Positions 47,271 through 59,948 of a stretch of 64,000 bases of DNA are shown piece after piece. The position numbers and the translations under genes are program-made. The DNA lies in contig SJRY01000302.1 in the NCBI GenBank assembly GCA_011319805.1, positions 372,001 through 436,000 of the forward strand, written 5' to 3'. The notes beneath the pieces were generated by a model. The model did no database searches. It was not told the origin of the DNA and saw only the letters and a program-made list of their open reading frames with translations. The stretch comes from Macrocybe gigantea (Eukaryota; Basidiomycota; Agaricomycetes; Agaricales; Callistosporiaceae). The first letter of the stretch is position 1, and each line of letters starts with the position of its first letter.

Positions 47271-47510
47271 GAAAGTAGATTGGTGAGGGTGTTGGGTGTT
47301 GGGTGACTGAACGCTATTCACCCAGCAGATTTGTCAATCACGTGATCTCGGAATTCTGCGTGTGCCTTGTTCAACGACGATTTTGAAATTTTTCCTCGCA
47401 CTCCCTGAGCCAACCGACGACCGAGGCAGCAACTCAGTTATGGTGATATCATCAAGGGACTTATACGCTCTGCGAGTCTGCACCAAGTCAGTAAGTTCTC
47501 CATTCTTTTA

Positions 47511-47990
47511 CTAGTTCTCAGCATGACGAGGGCCCGCATTCACTTGATAGCCCCGCCTCCTTGAAACACGATCCTTCCCTCCCCACGTGTTGTCACGCAC
47601 TCGCCCAGTCTCCTCGAGGTGGCGAATATCCGACATGAAGTTCTCGAAATATTTTGCGGAATTTCGAGTTTCTTTGTGCCATTGCCTGAGGGCAATTTTG
47701 TTTCGATGAGGGATTTGTTGGTCGACCATGTCCGCCCATTCTCGGGCGGTTTGCGCGCGTTTTCGCATGTCCTCGATAATGCGATCAAGCTATCAAAGGT
47801 GAGTTTGAGGTCTTTCAATAAACACAATACTCACCTCTTCTTCCTCGCTTTCACTAGCATAACCTGGCGACGAACCACGAAGGGTAGTTAAATGGTTGCC
47901 TGAAGATCCCGAGGTCCTGGAACATGGCGTGGATGTGTCATTGGCCTTCTCAACAACACGCAGACAGGTGGGCTGTTTGCTGAAGCCATT
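47511..47990 (-). CDS. Small hypothetical protein with charged helical C-terminus
   Basis: No family recognised. Exon 2 (47511-47789) reads LDRIIEDMRKRAQTAREW, then ADMVDQQIPHRNKIALRQWH and KETRNSAKYFENFMSDIRHL, a strongly helical, charged sequence, and ends RHAEN. The upstream exon (47835 to about 47990) ends GYASESEEE before a GTGAGT donor; the intron 47790-47834 is 45 nt. The acidic Ser-rich region before the helix looks like a disordered linker. The N-terminal start was not found; a further 5' exon around 48000 is likely. Could be a small complex subunit; this is a guess from composition. Confidence 0.5.
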
Positions 47991-48414
47991 GCGATAGGTA
48001 ATTGGCAGTTAATGTCACCGTGAGTCGCAATGCTATTTCTTGTGCGACGGAAGATAACATTCTTCTCTCATGAAGTCAAATTACTCCGTTTGCATTCATC
48101 GTGCTCTGAATCAGCTGAAAATGTCGAACTGCGGGCTTGAGAGCGTCCTGATCAGGGGGGGGGACCATGGGGGGGCGGGACCACATGCCCTCGACGCAGC
48201 TGCCCAATTTTGCCCCATTGGTAAAGCCATTCAGTCTCAGGTGATACCTGATATCCACGGCCATCGTGGGTTGTTACGCCCACAAACAAGGTGGCTCAGT
48301 CAGCCAAGCGCTGGGATTTGTGATATAAATTCAGCTGCATTCATGGAAAGCTTCCCAAGCTCCACCCTTTGCAGCACGTAACCCCCCATTTTAACGACTG
48401 CAGACACCTTCATC

Positions 48415-48921
48415 ATGCCCATCCACATGTATCCAGGGACCCAGACCCATTTCCCATCCCTCGTCAACGAGCTGCATGTTACCGCTAATCCCCTTGAATC
48501 TTTCGAGACCACCATCACGCTTGCTAATCACTGGAGGGTTTTTCTCTCCATCGATTCCGGTTCCATATGCTTCGATATGAGTGTTGGAGCGGATGGCGTT
48601 TCAGGGCTCCTAATTGTCCAACACAGAGCGTATGCCGTCACCTCTAACGCTTTGGTCAAGGTCACCCTCCCAGTCCAGCAGGGGTGCACTGTACAAGGCC
48701 TCTATGACGCTATCATCACTCGCAAAATGGATTGCTATAGGTTCACGGACAACGGAGATGGATGCCGCCACTGGATCAGAACGGTTGTCAACACGTGGGA
48801 GAAGGATGGTCTCATTGGCCCAGGTTCGCTTGTGAAACTTGATCCATACATTCACCGCCTGTGGATGTCCCCCCAAGAGAGTTCCTCATCCACGCCTGCG
48901 CAGGGCACTTTCACAGCATGA
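48415..48921 (+). CDS. DUF7770-type fungal protein of unknown function
   Basis: Intronless 168-codon gene. It resembles a lineage-expanded basidiomycete family of about 170-200 residues that I recall as DUF7770: ETTITLANHWRVFLSIDSGSICFDMS, then LIVQHRAYAVTSNALVKVTLPV, TVQGLYDAIITRKMDCYRFTDNGDGCRHWIRTVV, and WEKDGLIGPGSLVKL. The HWR-F-L and Y-RFT--G-GCR-W elements are the recognisable core. No signal peptide or membrane segment. The family function is unknown. It is the last apparently intact gene before the CpG-poor block. Confidence 0.7.
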   Translation: MPIHMYPGTQTHFPSLVNELHVTANPLESFETTITLANHWRVFLSIDSGSICFDMSVGADGVSGLLIVQHRAYAVTSNALVKVTLPVQQGCTVQGLYDAIITRKMDCYRFTDNGDGCRHWIRTVVNTWEKDGLIGPGSLVKLDPYIHRLWMSPQESSSSTPAQGTFTA

Positions 48922-49197
48922 AAGACTGAAGAGATAATGCCCATGCGGCGAATCCTTGTTGCCTATTGTTGAGACTCTGGTTCATAATCTACTGTACGAT
49001 ATGAAGTGTGTTGTCTGATTGACTCCAAGTATGTACTGATTGTGATTAGTGTGCTTAGTGTACATGAATGTAAGCGATGTATTTTCTGCCCTGAATTTTG
49101 ATGAAGGACGACGAAACCATTTCCTCGCCGCGATTGCGATTTTGTTGGTTGAGCCCCACATCATTTTGTTGCTTCTTAGGTTTTTGCTGTTTGGACA

Positions 49198-49473
49198 ATG
49201 AAATGCGTTGGTTATGATGCTGACTTCCAGTGCAATCTTATAGAGAGATCTTGCACTTATGTTCCCAAACCCAGGAATGCTGGACAAAGAGGCAAAAAGG
49301 CGCAGACTGCGGGTGCTAAGAAGATGGAATTGAAGGCGAAAACTGGCCAAAAGCGAAAATGGGTGGAATTCGAGTCTGAAGAAGAGGAGGATCAACCTGA
49401 TGACATGGACGAGTCAGATTTGGACTGGGATATTCCTGATGCTTTGGTGTATAGGCCTCGTGGAACACGCTGA
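49198..49473 (+). CDS. Lys/Glu-rich open frame of unknown nature
   Basis: A 91-codon frame with a Lys-rich middle (GKKAQTAGAKKMELKAKTGQKRKW) and an acidic stretch (FESEEEEDQPDDMDESDLDWDIPDA). The charge pattern resembles tails of DNA-binding or transposon-encoded proteins, but no domain is visible. It may be the 3' exon of a decayed mobile element or host gene. Confidence 0.3.
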   Translation: MKCVGYDADFQCNLIERSCTYVPKPRNAGQRGKKAQTAGAKKMELKAKTGQKRKWVEFESEEEEDQPDDMDESDLDWDIPDALVYRPRGTR

Positions 49474-49699
49474 TGCCCCATTCATGTGTAAATGGTGGCA
49501 GGAAATCTGGCCACTGTTGCATGTCTAGGCCAATTTATGATGTATCTATGCGGTTCATGTGCATAATCTCAACACCGTGGAAGGTTATTTGTTTGTCTAC
49601 GGGCATAATGGTGAAACGCACCCTCCCTAAGGAAGTTGTACTTAGCGATTGTCACCTGACATGATCCACGTCAAGTCCAATCTGACATAATCCAAAGCG

Positions 49700-50420
49700 A
49701 GGGATTCAAAGCTCATCAGAAGCTTGAATTTCTAATCCCGATTTCACCAGCTTCTGCAACCACTTGCGTACAATTGCATTGAATTTGACGGGGCTCCCCA
49801 GATGGACCAAATGAGCATTTTTGAGAGCGCATCTCATGGGTCAGAGGAAGCAGAACAAAACATATATAGCAGAAAGTAAACCTTTACCTCGACCACCAAT
49901 CTAGGCATGAAGTCCTGGAAATTCAACAAACGTGAGGTTTGCAGCTTGCAGCCAATCAGTGATGGGGATCCAAAAAAATGAATGAGCCTCGGATGATTTG
50001 AGCATGGGCATAGTGACTTTATATTGTGTATGTAGATCGCGAGTATTGGTTGGGGGAAAGAGTGATTCGCAAGGTCCCAAAAATGTGAGGATTCTATAGA
50101 TGGGAAGGTGCCAGTGAATGATGGGGCTAGAGATGACCTAGTTCATGTAAAATTGTAGCGCTGGATGTACAGTTGAGCTTGCACTGTAGACATAAGGGTC
50201 GAGGTTATCTGAGTCGATCATTTGTGGAACTTGAAAGCTTGGACATGTACAGTCCCTCTTGCAGCCACCCATCCCATTAATATTAATGATCATGGAGTGA
50301 TTGATCATCGACTATCGATTGAACTTCTAACAACCTTTTGCAACGATGCAACCTCGCTGTTTCCAGGTGTGGGTTCCTCCAGGGTACACGGCATGCAGCA
50401 TTGCTGCGCTGAATCACCCA
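49700..50420 (-). pseudogene. Possible decayed alpha/beta-hydrolase-like gene fragment
   Basis: Minus-strand pieces in different frames: ILTFLGPCESLFPPTNTRDLH (about 50030-50095), FFWIPITDWLQAANLTFVEFPGLHA then TAG (about 49905-49985), and CALKNAHLVHLGSPVKFNAIVRKWLQKLV (about 49745-49835). The last resembles the C-terminal His-containing end of alpha/beta hydrolases. Assignment is weak; it may be another protein. Confidence 0.3.
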
Positions 50421-52289
50421 GTTAAAGCTTCTCTCCTGTGGCATGCATCACATAAGTAAACGTTATTCCCCTCACCATCACAGCTAGCTGCATAGCATAT
50501 CCACGGAAGAACTTTGTTCAGCAGAAATTGCACCCTCAAAGCACATTGATTGACACATACTACTACACTTGATTGGTGAGTTTGCTCCTCCCGAGATCCA
50601 TCTCAACAGTTGATAGCATTCAGGACCCTTGTCGCAGGATCATGGATGCAGCAGAGTACATGAGCCAAAACTTGCTTGTGCCACTGACTTCTAGTATGAA
50701 GATGGAAGGTCAGGAGTTTTCAATGACCCTTGGTGAAATGGTTGAAATTCAGGTTCGCAGTGACAGCTGTAGGTGCTTATTTATGAATATTTGGTTCAAC
50801 CTCAACTCCTGTCAAGCGACGCATTCTTGCATATGACCGCGCTGTCTCTTCGGTCTGTTCGGCTGCTTTCAAGCCAAGCCTCTTCAAGTTGAAATGACGG
50901 GATTTCTTATATGCATTCCAGCTCATCTTTCGCATTCCTTTCGAGCCCAGAATGAAGACAGTAAGCACTAATGCACCTATTGGTCTGCAGAGAAATTGTT
51001 GATTGAAGTTATGGATGTAGAATTGGACTCAACTGATTCAGTTCATTGCCAAAGAGACTTCGCAGGTGCATATTGGCCAGCCAGTGGACAAATCTCTCGA
51101 TGGTGTGTATATCTATCGCTTTTTACCTTTATGGCATCTTACCTATACTCACGTTTGACTGCTCTGCCAAGTTGGTTTGGCTGCATGTGAGGGAAGGACC
51201 TTCCTTGCATATGAAATCGAAGGGTCTAGTGCTATCAACACAATGGCAACAGTCATGAAGAAGACTCTGACTGTGAAGAGACTGTTGACTCCTATTTCTA
51301 AGGAGGAGATTAAGACCATGCATTGTCTCAGGTTAAATTATGCTGACTATGTGGTGAGTAATACATCGAGCAATCAAGAAGCCCATTTTGATATTACTCA
51401 TCCAGGCAAAAGCAAATATTCCACTACCCTCATAGGTGGTAATCATCTGCAGAACTCATGTCTGGCTCACTAAGAGGGATGAACTAAAATCCAGGGCAGT
51501 GGAGACGATGTGTATTATTGCAGTAGGCCTCGACTGGGAATCTATTCAATACAGAAACCAGATACTATGTGGACATGATACAACGTACTAAGATGATGAA
51601 AAGTTTGGTTTTGTTGGAATAGAAGAGAGACATCAGAGCCTGTGGGATGCACAAGAGTTGTGCAGAACTCAGAGGACGTAACAGCCATCATACAGCTAAT
51701 CACTGCTCTTGAACCTGAACACGAAGTGACATCCAAAGTCATGTTCAAATTACAAGGGGAGGCTGTGTGCTGGAGTGAGAGATAATCCGAGATTCCTTTA
51801 TACAGTTGTGGTCATTGTTAACCTGCTAGCCTGAGAGTGCACGCAGTGCCTTTGACTCGCAGTGACAGAGAACACCATATGTCAGATGGAATGGGAGGGC
51901 AAAATATTGCTAATGAAGGCCTGAGATCAAGGCAAAGTACTTCATGCTGAGTCGAAGATCTACAAAACTGTTTTGCATTTGCTGTTTACTAGTCAAAAAT
52001 GAAGGATCAAAAGGCTATAATTGCACTGACATACCCCAAAAATTAAAAAAGACCAGCATAGTGCCATACACCAAATACTGAGTTCCTTTGGTTGCAAACT
52101 TCCTGTAGAGATCTTGGAATTACCGAGTGACCTGCAGCACTCTGAGCTGCATTTCTTTACACCTAATAGTGAACAGGCTTTCTTGCTTCCTAAGAACATG
52201 GCATGGATGACTAGTCTGTGTCTCCTTTCTTTTCATATGTCACCTTATAGAGACCTATCAATATTATCTTTCATATGCTTATGCCAGAT

Positions 52290-52953
52290 TTTTTAGAATT
52301 TTCTGCATTCATTCTTTTGTGTATTGATTTTGCTTCCAAGCACCAGTGCTCTTCCTTGCTCTCCTCTCCTGTCCCGAGTGACTCATTTCAGTCTCTCCTA
52401 TCATGCACAACCAAGAGTGGTGCTACTTCTATTAGCTCCGCTCATGCTGTTTCCAACTTTGAGGCATCTTCTTACTACTTAGAGATCTCTGATGACCATC
52501 TGCACCTCCTATATCGTACTGGGAGCAAAAAGTACCCCTTTATCAAGCCCAAGGGTTTCCAGGCCTATCACACTTCTAAGTCAGTTAGGAGCATTTATGG
52601 AACCCCACTCAACACTGTCTGGAGTACCATGGGTCCTCTCATTCGCAGACCTGATCAAAACTCACCAGATTCATTATACATCCATTGATATGGCTCGCTT
52701 CATTACCCATAATGCCAACAAGGATGACATTCCTAGTCCCGTCATTATATGGATCAGAGTTTATCCTGCCTCCACCACCCCTGATGCTACCCACGATGTA
52801 TCCAGGAATATCCTTGGCCTTCTCAGGAGCTATGGAATTGAGGGCATTGAGGTCGAGTGGAGGGAGTCTGTCTTTTGGCATGCATTTGGTCCACAGCTTC
52901 TGTGTACCATGTTGACTCCAGGCAGGATTTCCAACTACTACAACTCATCATAA
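52290..52953 (+). pseudogene. Fragment of an expanded Agaricomycete protein family (LLYRTGS...IKP motif), frameshifted
   Basis: Two overlapping frames form one protein: SNFEASSYYLEISDDHLHLLY, RTGSKKYPFIKPKGFQAYHT, SKSVRSIYGTPLNTVWSTMGPLIR in the first, and LIKTHQIHYTSIDMARFITH, IIWIRVYPASTTPDATHDVS, RNILGLLRSYGIEGIEVEWRESV in the second, with a one-base shift near 52640. I recall this sequence type from large families of unknown function in mushroom genomes; no function is known to me. Downstream the match stops by about 52900. Confidence 0.55.
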
Positions 52954-55579
52954 GTCAACTTCAAGGAGATATTGGATGGTGCAACTAACTCAGCTGTCAT
53001 CAACTTGCAGCTGCTCTAATGGCAAACCCTTTAAAATCTCCATGGAAACTTGTAGCACCTTGTTTCCTGGCCAGAACTTGTAGATTTCACTGGGGAAACA
53101 AGTTCTGAAATGTACCATTAAAATGTGAGGTATCAATGTCAAAGCCATGAATCGTCCCAGTGGTTCCCAACCTGATAATGCACCTTGAGAACACAAGGAA
53201 ATCAACACTCAAGCCAGAAATAGAGGATGGGGTCCATAAGGTCTTTACCAGTCATATGTCAGATTGTGTCATCGACTTTCTCATCCACTGTACAAGGTGC
53301 CATCTGGCCTGAACTGGCCCTTTAAGCTGGGAGCTGGCTGAATAGCCACTTGGTTCAAAAGATTTCACACTTCAGCATCAGACATGCTCACTTCTACCAA
53401 TAGCAGATGGAATGCTTTCATGAAGAACTCATCAGAAACGGACACCACCTGCCCTCCCAAAGCAACACTCGAAAGCTCTGCAGGTCATGTCAACTGGGAA
53501 TTTAGGAAGGTTGAACCAGGAAAGGCATACCAGTGAAGGTAGAAAATACATCACTGAACTCTTCAAGTGGTACATGTTGGAATGACATGGTGATGAGTAG
53601 AATCTGAGAAGACAGGGGCTTTAAATGTTTCGATTAGCCAGACTGATGCCTGCCATGAATCTATTGAAGTTTGACATAAAATTGTGAGCTTTCAGCACCC
53701 TCAGGCTCGGGTGATGGTCTGCAGTAAACTGACATGATGATACAGATGAGCTACAACCTGTGACTTACCTTATAACTTCATAATGATTTAGCCACAGGCA
53801 CTCAGAGTGGCAACCCTATCATAAATGTTCAAAGAATCATACATAAACTATGACTGAAATGTTCATGAACTCGTATTCAAACAGAATCAATACCAGACTA
53901 CCATTGCTATCACAAGGCTCATATATCAACCCCTAATCAATGGATGGCAAGCCCTGTGACACTGCAACTGCCTCATCACTTCATGTTCTACGTTGACTAC
54001 CTACCAGGATGATGCACTAGAGCATGCACATCTACAAACTAGAAAAGGATGATGTTTGCTTGGAAGCTTCATTAAGGACAGATGAATATAGGGGCAAGGG
54101 TGGAGTGGAAGGTCATGTCACATCTTGTTGGTTACTTAGTGCAGGCGACCAGCGTGGGTATTGAGGCAATGCAAAGAACTCGAAGGCTTGCTTACTGAAA
54201 TACCTCTGAGCTGCTTGTCTCCCATCTTTATGTTTTTCGATAGAATCATTATGATCACAAGCTTACAGGCAAAGCAGCACATGTCTGAGCCCAGAATATC
54301 AGGTGGAACACCTTCAGTTTCTTGTTGGCACTGTTCACTGATACTGCAGGTTGGCTCAGCATCTAGTTATGTACATAGAGACCAGGCTTTAGGGGGGATC
54401 AGAATCACTCCAATCATGAAATAAGAATGAACAGATTGATTTGGGATCAGGAGTCTTGGAAGAAATCTGAGCCTGCCTTACTCAAAGCCAGACCGATTGA
54501 CAAGCATAATGGTGAAACCTTCCATGTTGCCTCTGCTCCACATCTGATATGCATGAAGTTTGGCACAGAAACTCAAAGAGATTGGATGCACACATAAAGA
54601 TTGAAAAAAAGGTTGCTCCCTCTATACAGTGAGAGTTTCAGCTTGAGCAATGAGCACGACTGGCTTTCCAGGTTACCTGGGGAAGAGGGATACATGATGA
54701 ATCATGATGGGTTGATACCATGGGTCTTATGATGCCTAGCCCACAGAGACCATGGATGCACTTTGGCACAGAGTTCAAGAGACAATATGGCGGTGGCAGA
54801 TTGGCTGGTGATTTCTGTAAAATCGGGAGTGTTAAATGAGGATTTCAGATAGTGGGACCCAACTGCTATATCATTATATAAACCTCAAGAACCTGAAGTC
54901 TGGCAGGTCCAGCCTCAAGATGACATCATGAGGGCCACTACTGAGCTGCTCGATAAAGACCTTTCCAAGTGAAGAAATTATGTCTGAAAGAACCTGAAAG
55001 AAGTACAAGTTGAAGCCTTGAAGTTACAACTCTGACAGAGTTATTTGAAAACTTCAGCAACATTGTCTTTGGAATGCATGGTCTTTAGATCCGAAGCTTG
55101 TCCAAAAGTGTGGTAAACAGGTGGCAATACTGAAATTGATCGAGTGCTCCACATGGCAGCAAACACAAAAAGGCAGGAGGAGTTATCGTCATTGGGGTGC
55201 ATGTGCTACAACGGTCCATAGTTTACCCCATGGATCACTCCATGCCTCGGTGGTGGTCAATAGTCCAGATGTCCACATGATATGCATGACATCTGATGCT
55301 TGTCCATGTAAGGGCACAAACCTTCATTATTTCTTGGCCACTTCAACAGTTCTATGAATGGGGATACCTCCATACACTGAGAGCGCAGCTACTCAGTCCT
55401 ATGATGGTATGGCATTTCTGAATTTGAAACTGTGAATGGTTTACACAGGCTAATATGGTGAACTTGCTCAATAGGTGCCAGGAAATGGCTCTTGCTGTCC
55501 AGTTTTCTCCTTCTAAAGACAGTAAACTCCTTGTAGATGGTTAGTACATGAACCCAAGTCATGGTTTGTAGCATGACTG

Positions 55580-56210
55580 ATGAGGTGTGGTGCAGGTATC
55601 AAGTCATGGATTATCATGGAATTGGTGGCTCCCATTACCTTCTTATGGAGCTTTATAAAGTCACCTCTTTCCTATTACACCCCACCTCCTCCTCAATGGG
55701 ACAGCCCACAATCCCTACTCACAGCCCTTTTCATTATGCATTACACCAATCATGTTTTAATCTCTCTGCTATGTACCCCTTCATGATCAAAGTCCCACAT
55801 CTCTGTTCCCTTCACCTCAGTACTTTTCAATCTCATGAACGGCTATATGATGGGATCCTACCTCTCCTCACCCATGTCCCGCATCTATCTCAACCCAGCA
55901 AACACCTATGAAAACAACCTCTTCTATGTCAGCCTTGCTCTTTGGACTATAGGATTTGCAGGGAACATTCTACATGATGAGATTCTCCTTGATATTTATT
56001 AAAAAGCAAAGAGTAAGGGGAAAGGAAAGGCGGAGAGGAAGAAGGAGTCAATGTCTCAGACTGGTATGAAAGAACATTACGCGATCTCTCAAGGCTGGCT
56101 TTACAGCTACATCTCATATCCCAACTACTTTTGTGAATGGATTGAGTAGTTTGGGTTTGCTTTGGCCGCTGCACCATTCCCATTCACCGTGTCCTCTTTC
56201 TCGACTGTCA
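55580..56210 (+). pseudogene. Steroid 5-alpha-reductase family (SRD5A-like) pseudogene
   Basis: Relic of the 3-oxo-5-alpha-steroid 4-dehydrogenase family. Recognisable pieces are IMELVAPITFLWSF (from about 55604), DSPQSLLTALFIMHYTNH, FTSVLFNLMNGYMMGSYL, LALWTIGFAGNILHDEILLDI and, near the end, HYAISQGWLYSYISYPNYFCEWIE then FGFALAAAP, the catalytic C-terminal signature region. In-frame stops: TGA at 55784-55786 (an Arg is expected, fitting CGA to TGA), TAA at about 55999-56001, and TAG at 56147-56149 (a Trp is expected). A CAG acceptor just before the first piece suggests an ancestral intron. Cannot make a full enzyme. Confidence 0.75.
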
Positions 56211-58779
56211 GGTTAGAAAGAAAGAAATTTTGAGAGGGTCAAGACCTGTCAGGGCATTGAACATTGGTTTGAAAAGTTTTCTTATTTCTTCCACAGAAGC
56301 AAAACATTTTGTGTATCTGATTACTAATGCATATATAAGTGAAGACATGAGCACAGCCAGCATGTGATCCCACTTTTTGTTTTGCAATATCATTTGGGTC
56401 CGTTATGCCCTCAAGACCTTATGGGCTCCCACCTTCCTAGCATAGCACATGCGTACTTGCAAGACGTAAATAACTTGGCTTGCCACCAGGAAAGCCAAGG
56501 GGCAAAAAACTATCTCTCGGCGATCGAGGGCACAACATGGTTTTGTTGACAGTGAAGTGTTCCAAGTTGGATGCTTACTATCTTTTCTTGGCTTTTTTGT
56601 TTTCTGATGAATGAACCTTCGAGTCCCATAACTTCTTACCCATGTAGGGTGAAATGGCTTTACTGCTGTGTCACAAATTTCTCCAGCCCTCTAGCCCACT
56701 GTGATAGGGTTGTTGTGTGAGTGATTTTCATGACTATCGACTTGAAGGGTGATCTGAGTTCTTCCATATATGCCATGATAGGCCATGATATCGACAACAT
56801 GGGTTGTACATGGCTGCTTTGGCCTTGGAGAGTCCCAATCGGTTAATTTCAGAACACCTATCTATGGTGACCATTGGATGCTCAAATATCACCATTTTGA
56901 ATACAGTTACATCATTCTTCGAAGGACTTGACACTAATGCATCACTCTTCTGCACATTGTGTCAGAACATGGTCATTGTCTTACATTTTTGGGGTGCACT
57001 GTGACTTGTCCACACTGCAGTTGACTTGCTTGCATCCCCCGCCCTACTTTCTTCTCATCAGTGCAGACTTAAACAGCTTATGGCTAGGCTTATCTGTGGT
57101 CTCCTGTTGAAGAACTGGTGACTGCAATAGAGGATCATTTCATTGCATTCTGTAAGCGTGGACGCTTACAATGTGACTGCATGGTCACATGGGCACGGAA
57201 CGTCACAGTTAGTGGTGGTGGAGATCGTCATCTTCCTTCTTGACCTTGAACTTGTATCTTCCCCCAAATGTCCTCTCAATCACACCTTCTGCTTGTTGTT
57301 TAGCTTGGTTCCGAAGGCTTAGTTTTCCTCCCGAGAAGGGAGGTTTTCACATTCTCATGCCATTTCTTTTCACCTGCCTTTGGAATGAAGGGTCGTCAGC
57401 TGTGCTGGATTTGATACCCAGATCTCAATCACATGTCAGACCTCAGGGAACTCCACGCCGAGGCCATGCTGCATATGTTCAGTTGCCTATTAGTCTTGTT
57501 CCCTTCCAAGGTTCACTGAAAGTTCAAACAGGTGTTATTATACATGATGAATCCATGCAGACCCACAACCTCATTGAATTTATTGCATCAAGGTCTATGA
57601 TAAAGATGGTCATATCACCCTTTCGACCCTTATCCATCTTCTATTTCTGGACAAACTTCCTGGCAATCTGGGGAACAAGAACTGTTTTAGACATTCACCT
57701 ACAGGGAAGGGTTCTTTGTGTTTCAGGATTACAGCTCTCGTTGGTGGGATTCTCTGCAATTCTTAGTTATTCCTCCTGCCCATCTGGAATGCGAGGGAAC
57801 ATGCAGCCAGCACCCTGAGCAATGTGAGAGAAAAGTACATTGACTTTTTCATGATCGGGACCTGATCAAGCCAAGATTGGCCTTTTTTCATATTTTAGAT
57901 TAGGAAGTTGACTGACACGTGCCGCTGGCTGATGAATGATTGATGGCAGAAAATTCTCATGCTTCCTCCCATTTTCCCTCCTGTTTGGAGTCACTGCAGC
58001 CTCATAGTTGATCCCAAGGTCTACGTAAACTCCTGCAAACTCCTCACTGGTTTCCTTCCAACTACCATATTACCTCCACTGCCACCACCACCCCTTCCTT
58101 GTTTGCCATTTTTTAGCTTGAAGCTGAAGTGATGTCTTTCATGGTTTAGTGCAGGAATAGCCCTGAGCCAAAACAGTTTCTTGCAGGAATATATCTGGGA
58201 AGAAGCATACTCTCTAATACCTACTGTACATGATAGCCTTACCTTTCATTCCAACTCAGAAAAGTATGACAATGTTCCTTCAAGCCTTCCAGAATTTCAA
58301 AAAGATATGAAGGGAGGTGGGAAGGTAGTTCATTCGAACATGATGATGGGGATGAAGAAGTCACTGCTGGAGGGCAAGTGGGAATATGGATGGGGAATCA
58401 GAAAGAAGAAGAAGAAAGAAGCGGAGGCAGATGAGGCAGAACATTCTGCTTTGCCATCACAGAACCCCCTTTCTGTTTATAAGCCACCAATTCACAGGGA
58501 TTCCAAGTCCAGCCATGCTAGCTGATCTACACAGAGAACCCAGGATTCCAACAGGTCTCAAGAGACTTATCGGTTACAGGAAACTCATCGAATGCAAAAT
58601 AGTCATCGAATGCAGGGGAGTCAGGGGACATATGTTAGTTCTGTGACATGGACCAGTGCGATGAAGAGAGACCCTTCCCGGAGTAACTCTCAATAAAGTA
58701 AATTCACAACAAACAGTAAATTGATGTATCACACCAGACGTGCTCATTTCAAGCTGACTGACTCTTCCAGCACTCTTGT

Positions 58780-59480
58780 CAGATCTGTGCTGGACAGGAA
58801 GATGAATGAGGTGGATTCAATTAGGGATACCGGAGACACAGCTGACCAATTAGCAGATCTGTGGTGGAACATGTCCACTCACCAGCTGGATTATTAGTAT
58901 GTTGGATTTGTTTTACCCATTTGTGACGACAATTCTCATATTGCTTGCAGCATCATTCCAAGTGAGGATGCTCATCAAACTGAATATGTTGTGGAGTGTG
59001 ACAAGTGGTGCAAGTTCATTTCTGGTCCATTTCAACTAGAGATCATGTCTCAATAGCATCTTTAGGTTTTACAGAACAGCTGGTCAAGCTATCATCTCTA
59101 CCTTGTCAGCCTATCTGATTACTGACTCTTGATATTGGCTGCAAGCTAAACAACAACTTGACTACAATTGGGAGCTGGTTCCGGCAGGTGATATCAACCA
59201 ACCAAAGGATTGGATCAAGTGGCTTGTGGTGAGTTCTCGTTTGTTGTTACAGTGTCTTGAGGTTCAAATGTCTCTCAGAAACAAGCCAAGGATGCGAGGA
59301 TCGGCATTGAAGCTCAAATGATATCTCACGAAAAGGCTACGCTCATCAACAACCAGCTATCACTGCAAAACTCAAAGCTGATCTATCTTCCTCAAAATCT
59401 TGTTGATCTTGTGTGGAAGGATAAGCCACAAAAGCCCAAAGCTCCGATTTTTCTTCAGCCCATTGAGTTTACTGGTATGT
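58780..59480 (+). pseudogene. Aminopeptidase P (Xaa-Pro aminopeptidase) N-terminal fragment, pseudogene with introns kept
   Basis: Creatinase-like N-terminal part of AMPP. Pieces: HQLDYYIIPSEDAHQTEYV, with an intron (58899-58951) inside the second Tyr codon; ECDKWCKFISG, where Arg-Arg is expected and Trp-Cys fits two C-to-T changes; AGQAIISTLSAYLITDS, TGA (59130-59132, Arg expected), YWLQAKQQLDYNWELVPAGD, PKDWIKWLV; an intron with GTGAGT; then KQAKDARIGIEAQMISHEKATLINNQLSLQNSKLIYLPQNLVDLVWKDKP (written here as family blocks of adjoining text up to about 59440). The metal-binding catalytic half is absent. Retained introns show a DNA-level copy rather than a processed one. Confidence 0.8.
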
Positions 59481-59948
59481 TGGATATGTCCCTCCATATT
59501 ACCATAGATTTGTCTGACTGCTGCACAAGGCATGGATACATCCGTCAAGTTGGCGAGACTTCAAGATTGGATATGATCACAACCACTTCTGTCCTGTCAT
59601 ATTCACAGAATCCTCCCACTCTCATGCAAATGCAAATGGGAATGCTCATAACCTTATTATTGTGCATAGGTGAATCGAATTGGGTGATCATTCCTTGCAA
59701 TATGAGGCTAACAGGGAATTTTTCAGCCTACCTGCTCAATTTATGTGATTCAGATATTCCCCATAACCCATTGTTCCATACATACCTATTCATAGGATTC
59801 AAGTCTGCCGTCCTCTTTCTAGATGCGGTGATAACTATCGGGTAGCACTAACCTACAAACCAACAAGGTGGAATGAAGGAAGCGTCAGTCCCTATCCAAG
59901 GCTGTATAAACTACGAGCTGTTCAAGTCACAGAGTAACCCGAGGGACT

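Larger units (their letters stand above)
49500..59900. other. CpG-poor, TpG/CpA-rich block with decayed gene fragments
   Basis: About 10.4 kb in which CG dinucleotides are sparse (for example none at 53041-53100 or 54421-54480), whereas flanking genes have many (for example 13741-13800). TG and CA are frequent. No long intact frame exists. Recognisable pieces are listed separately. The rest (50.4-52.2, 53-55.5, 56.3-58.7 kb) shows only frames under 200 codons without family motifs. The pattern fits methylation-driven C-to-T decay of an old duplicated or mobile segment. Confidence 0.7.

Noticed and set aside
57240..57818. 192-codon plus-strand frame, the longest in the CpG-poor block
   Set aside because: No family motif; other frames of the same stretch look equally protein-like (for example YDKDGHITLSTLIHLLFL), so at best a decayed gene I cannot name.
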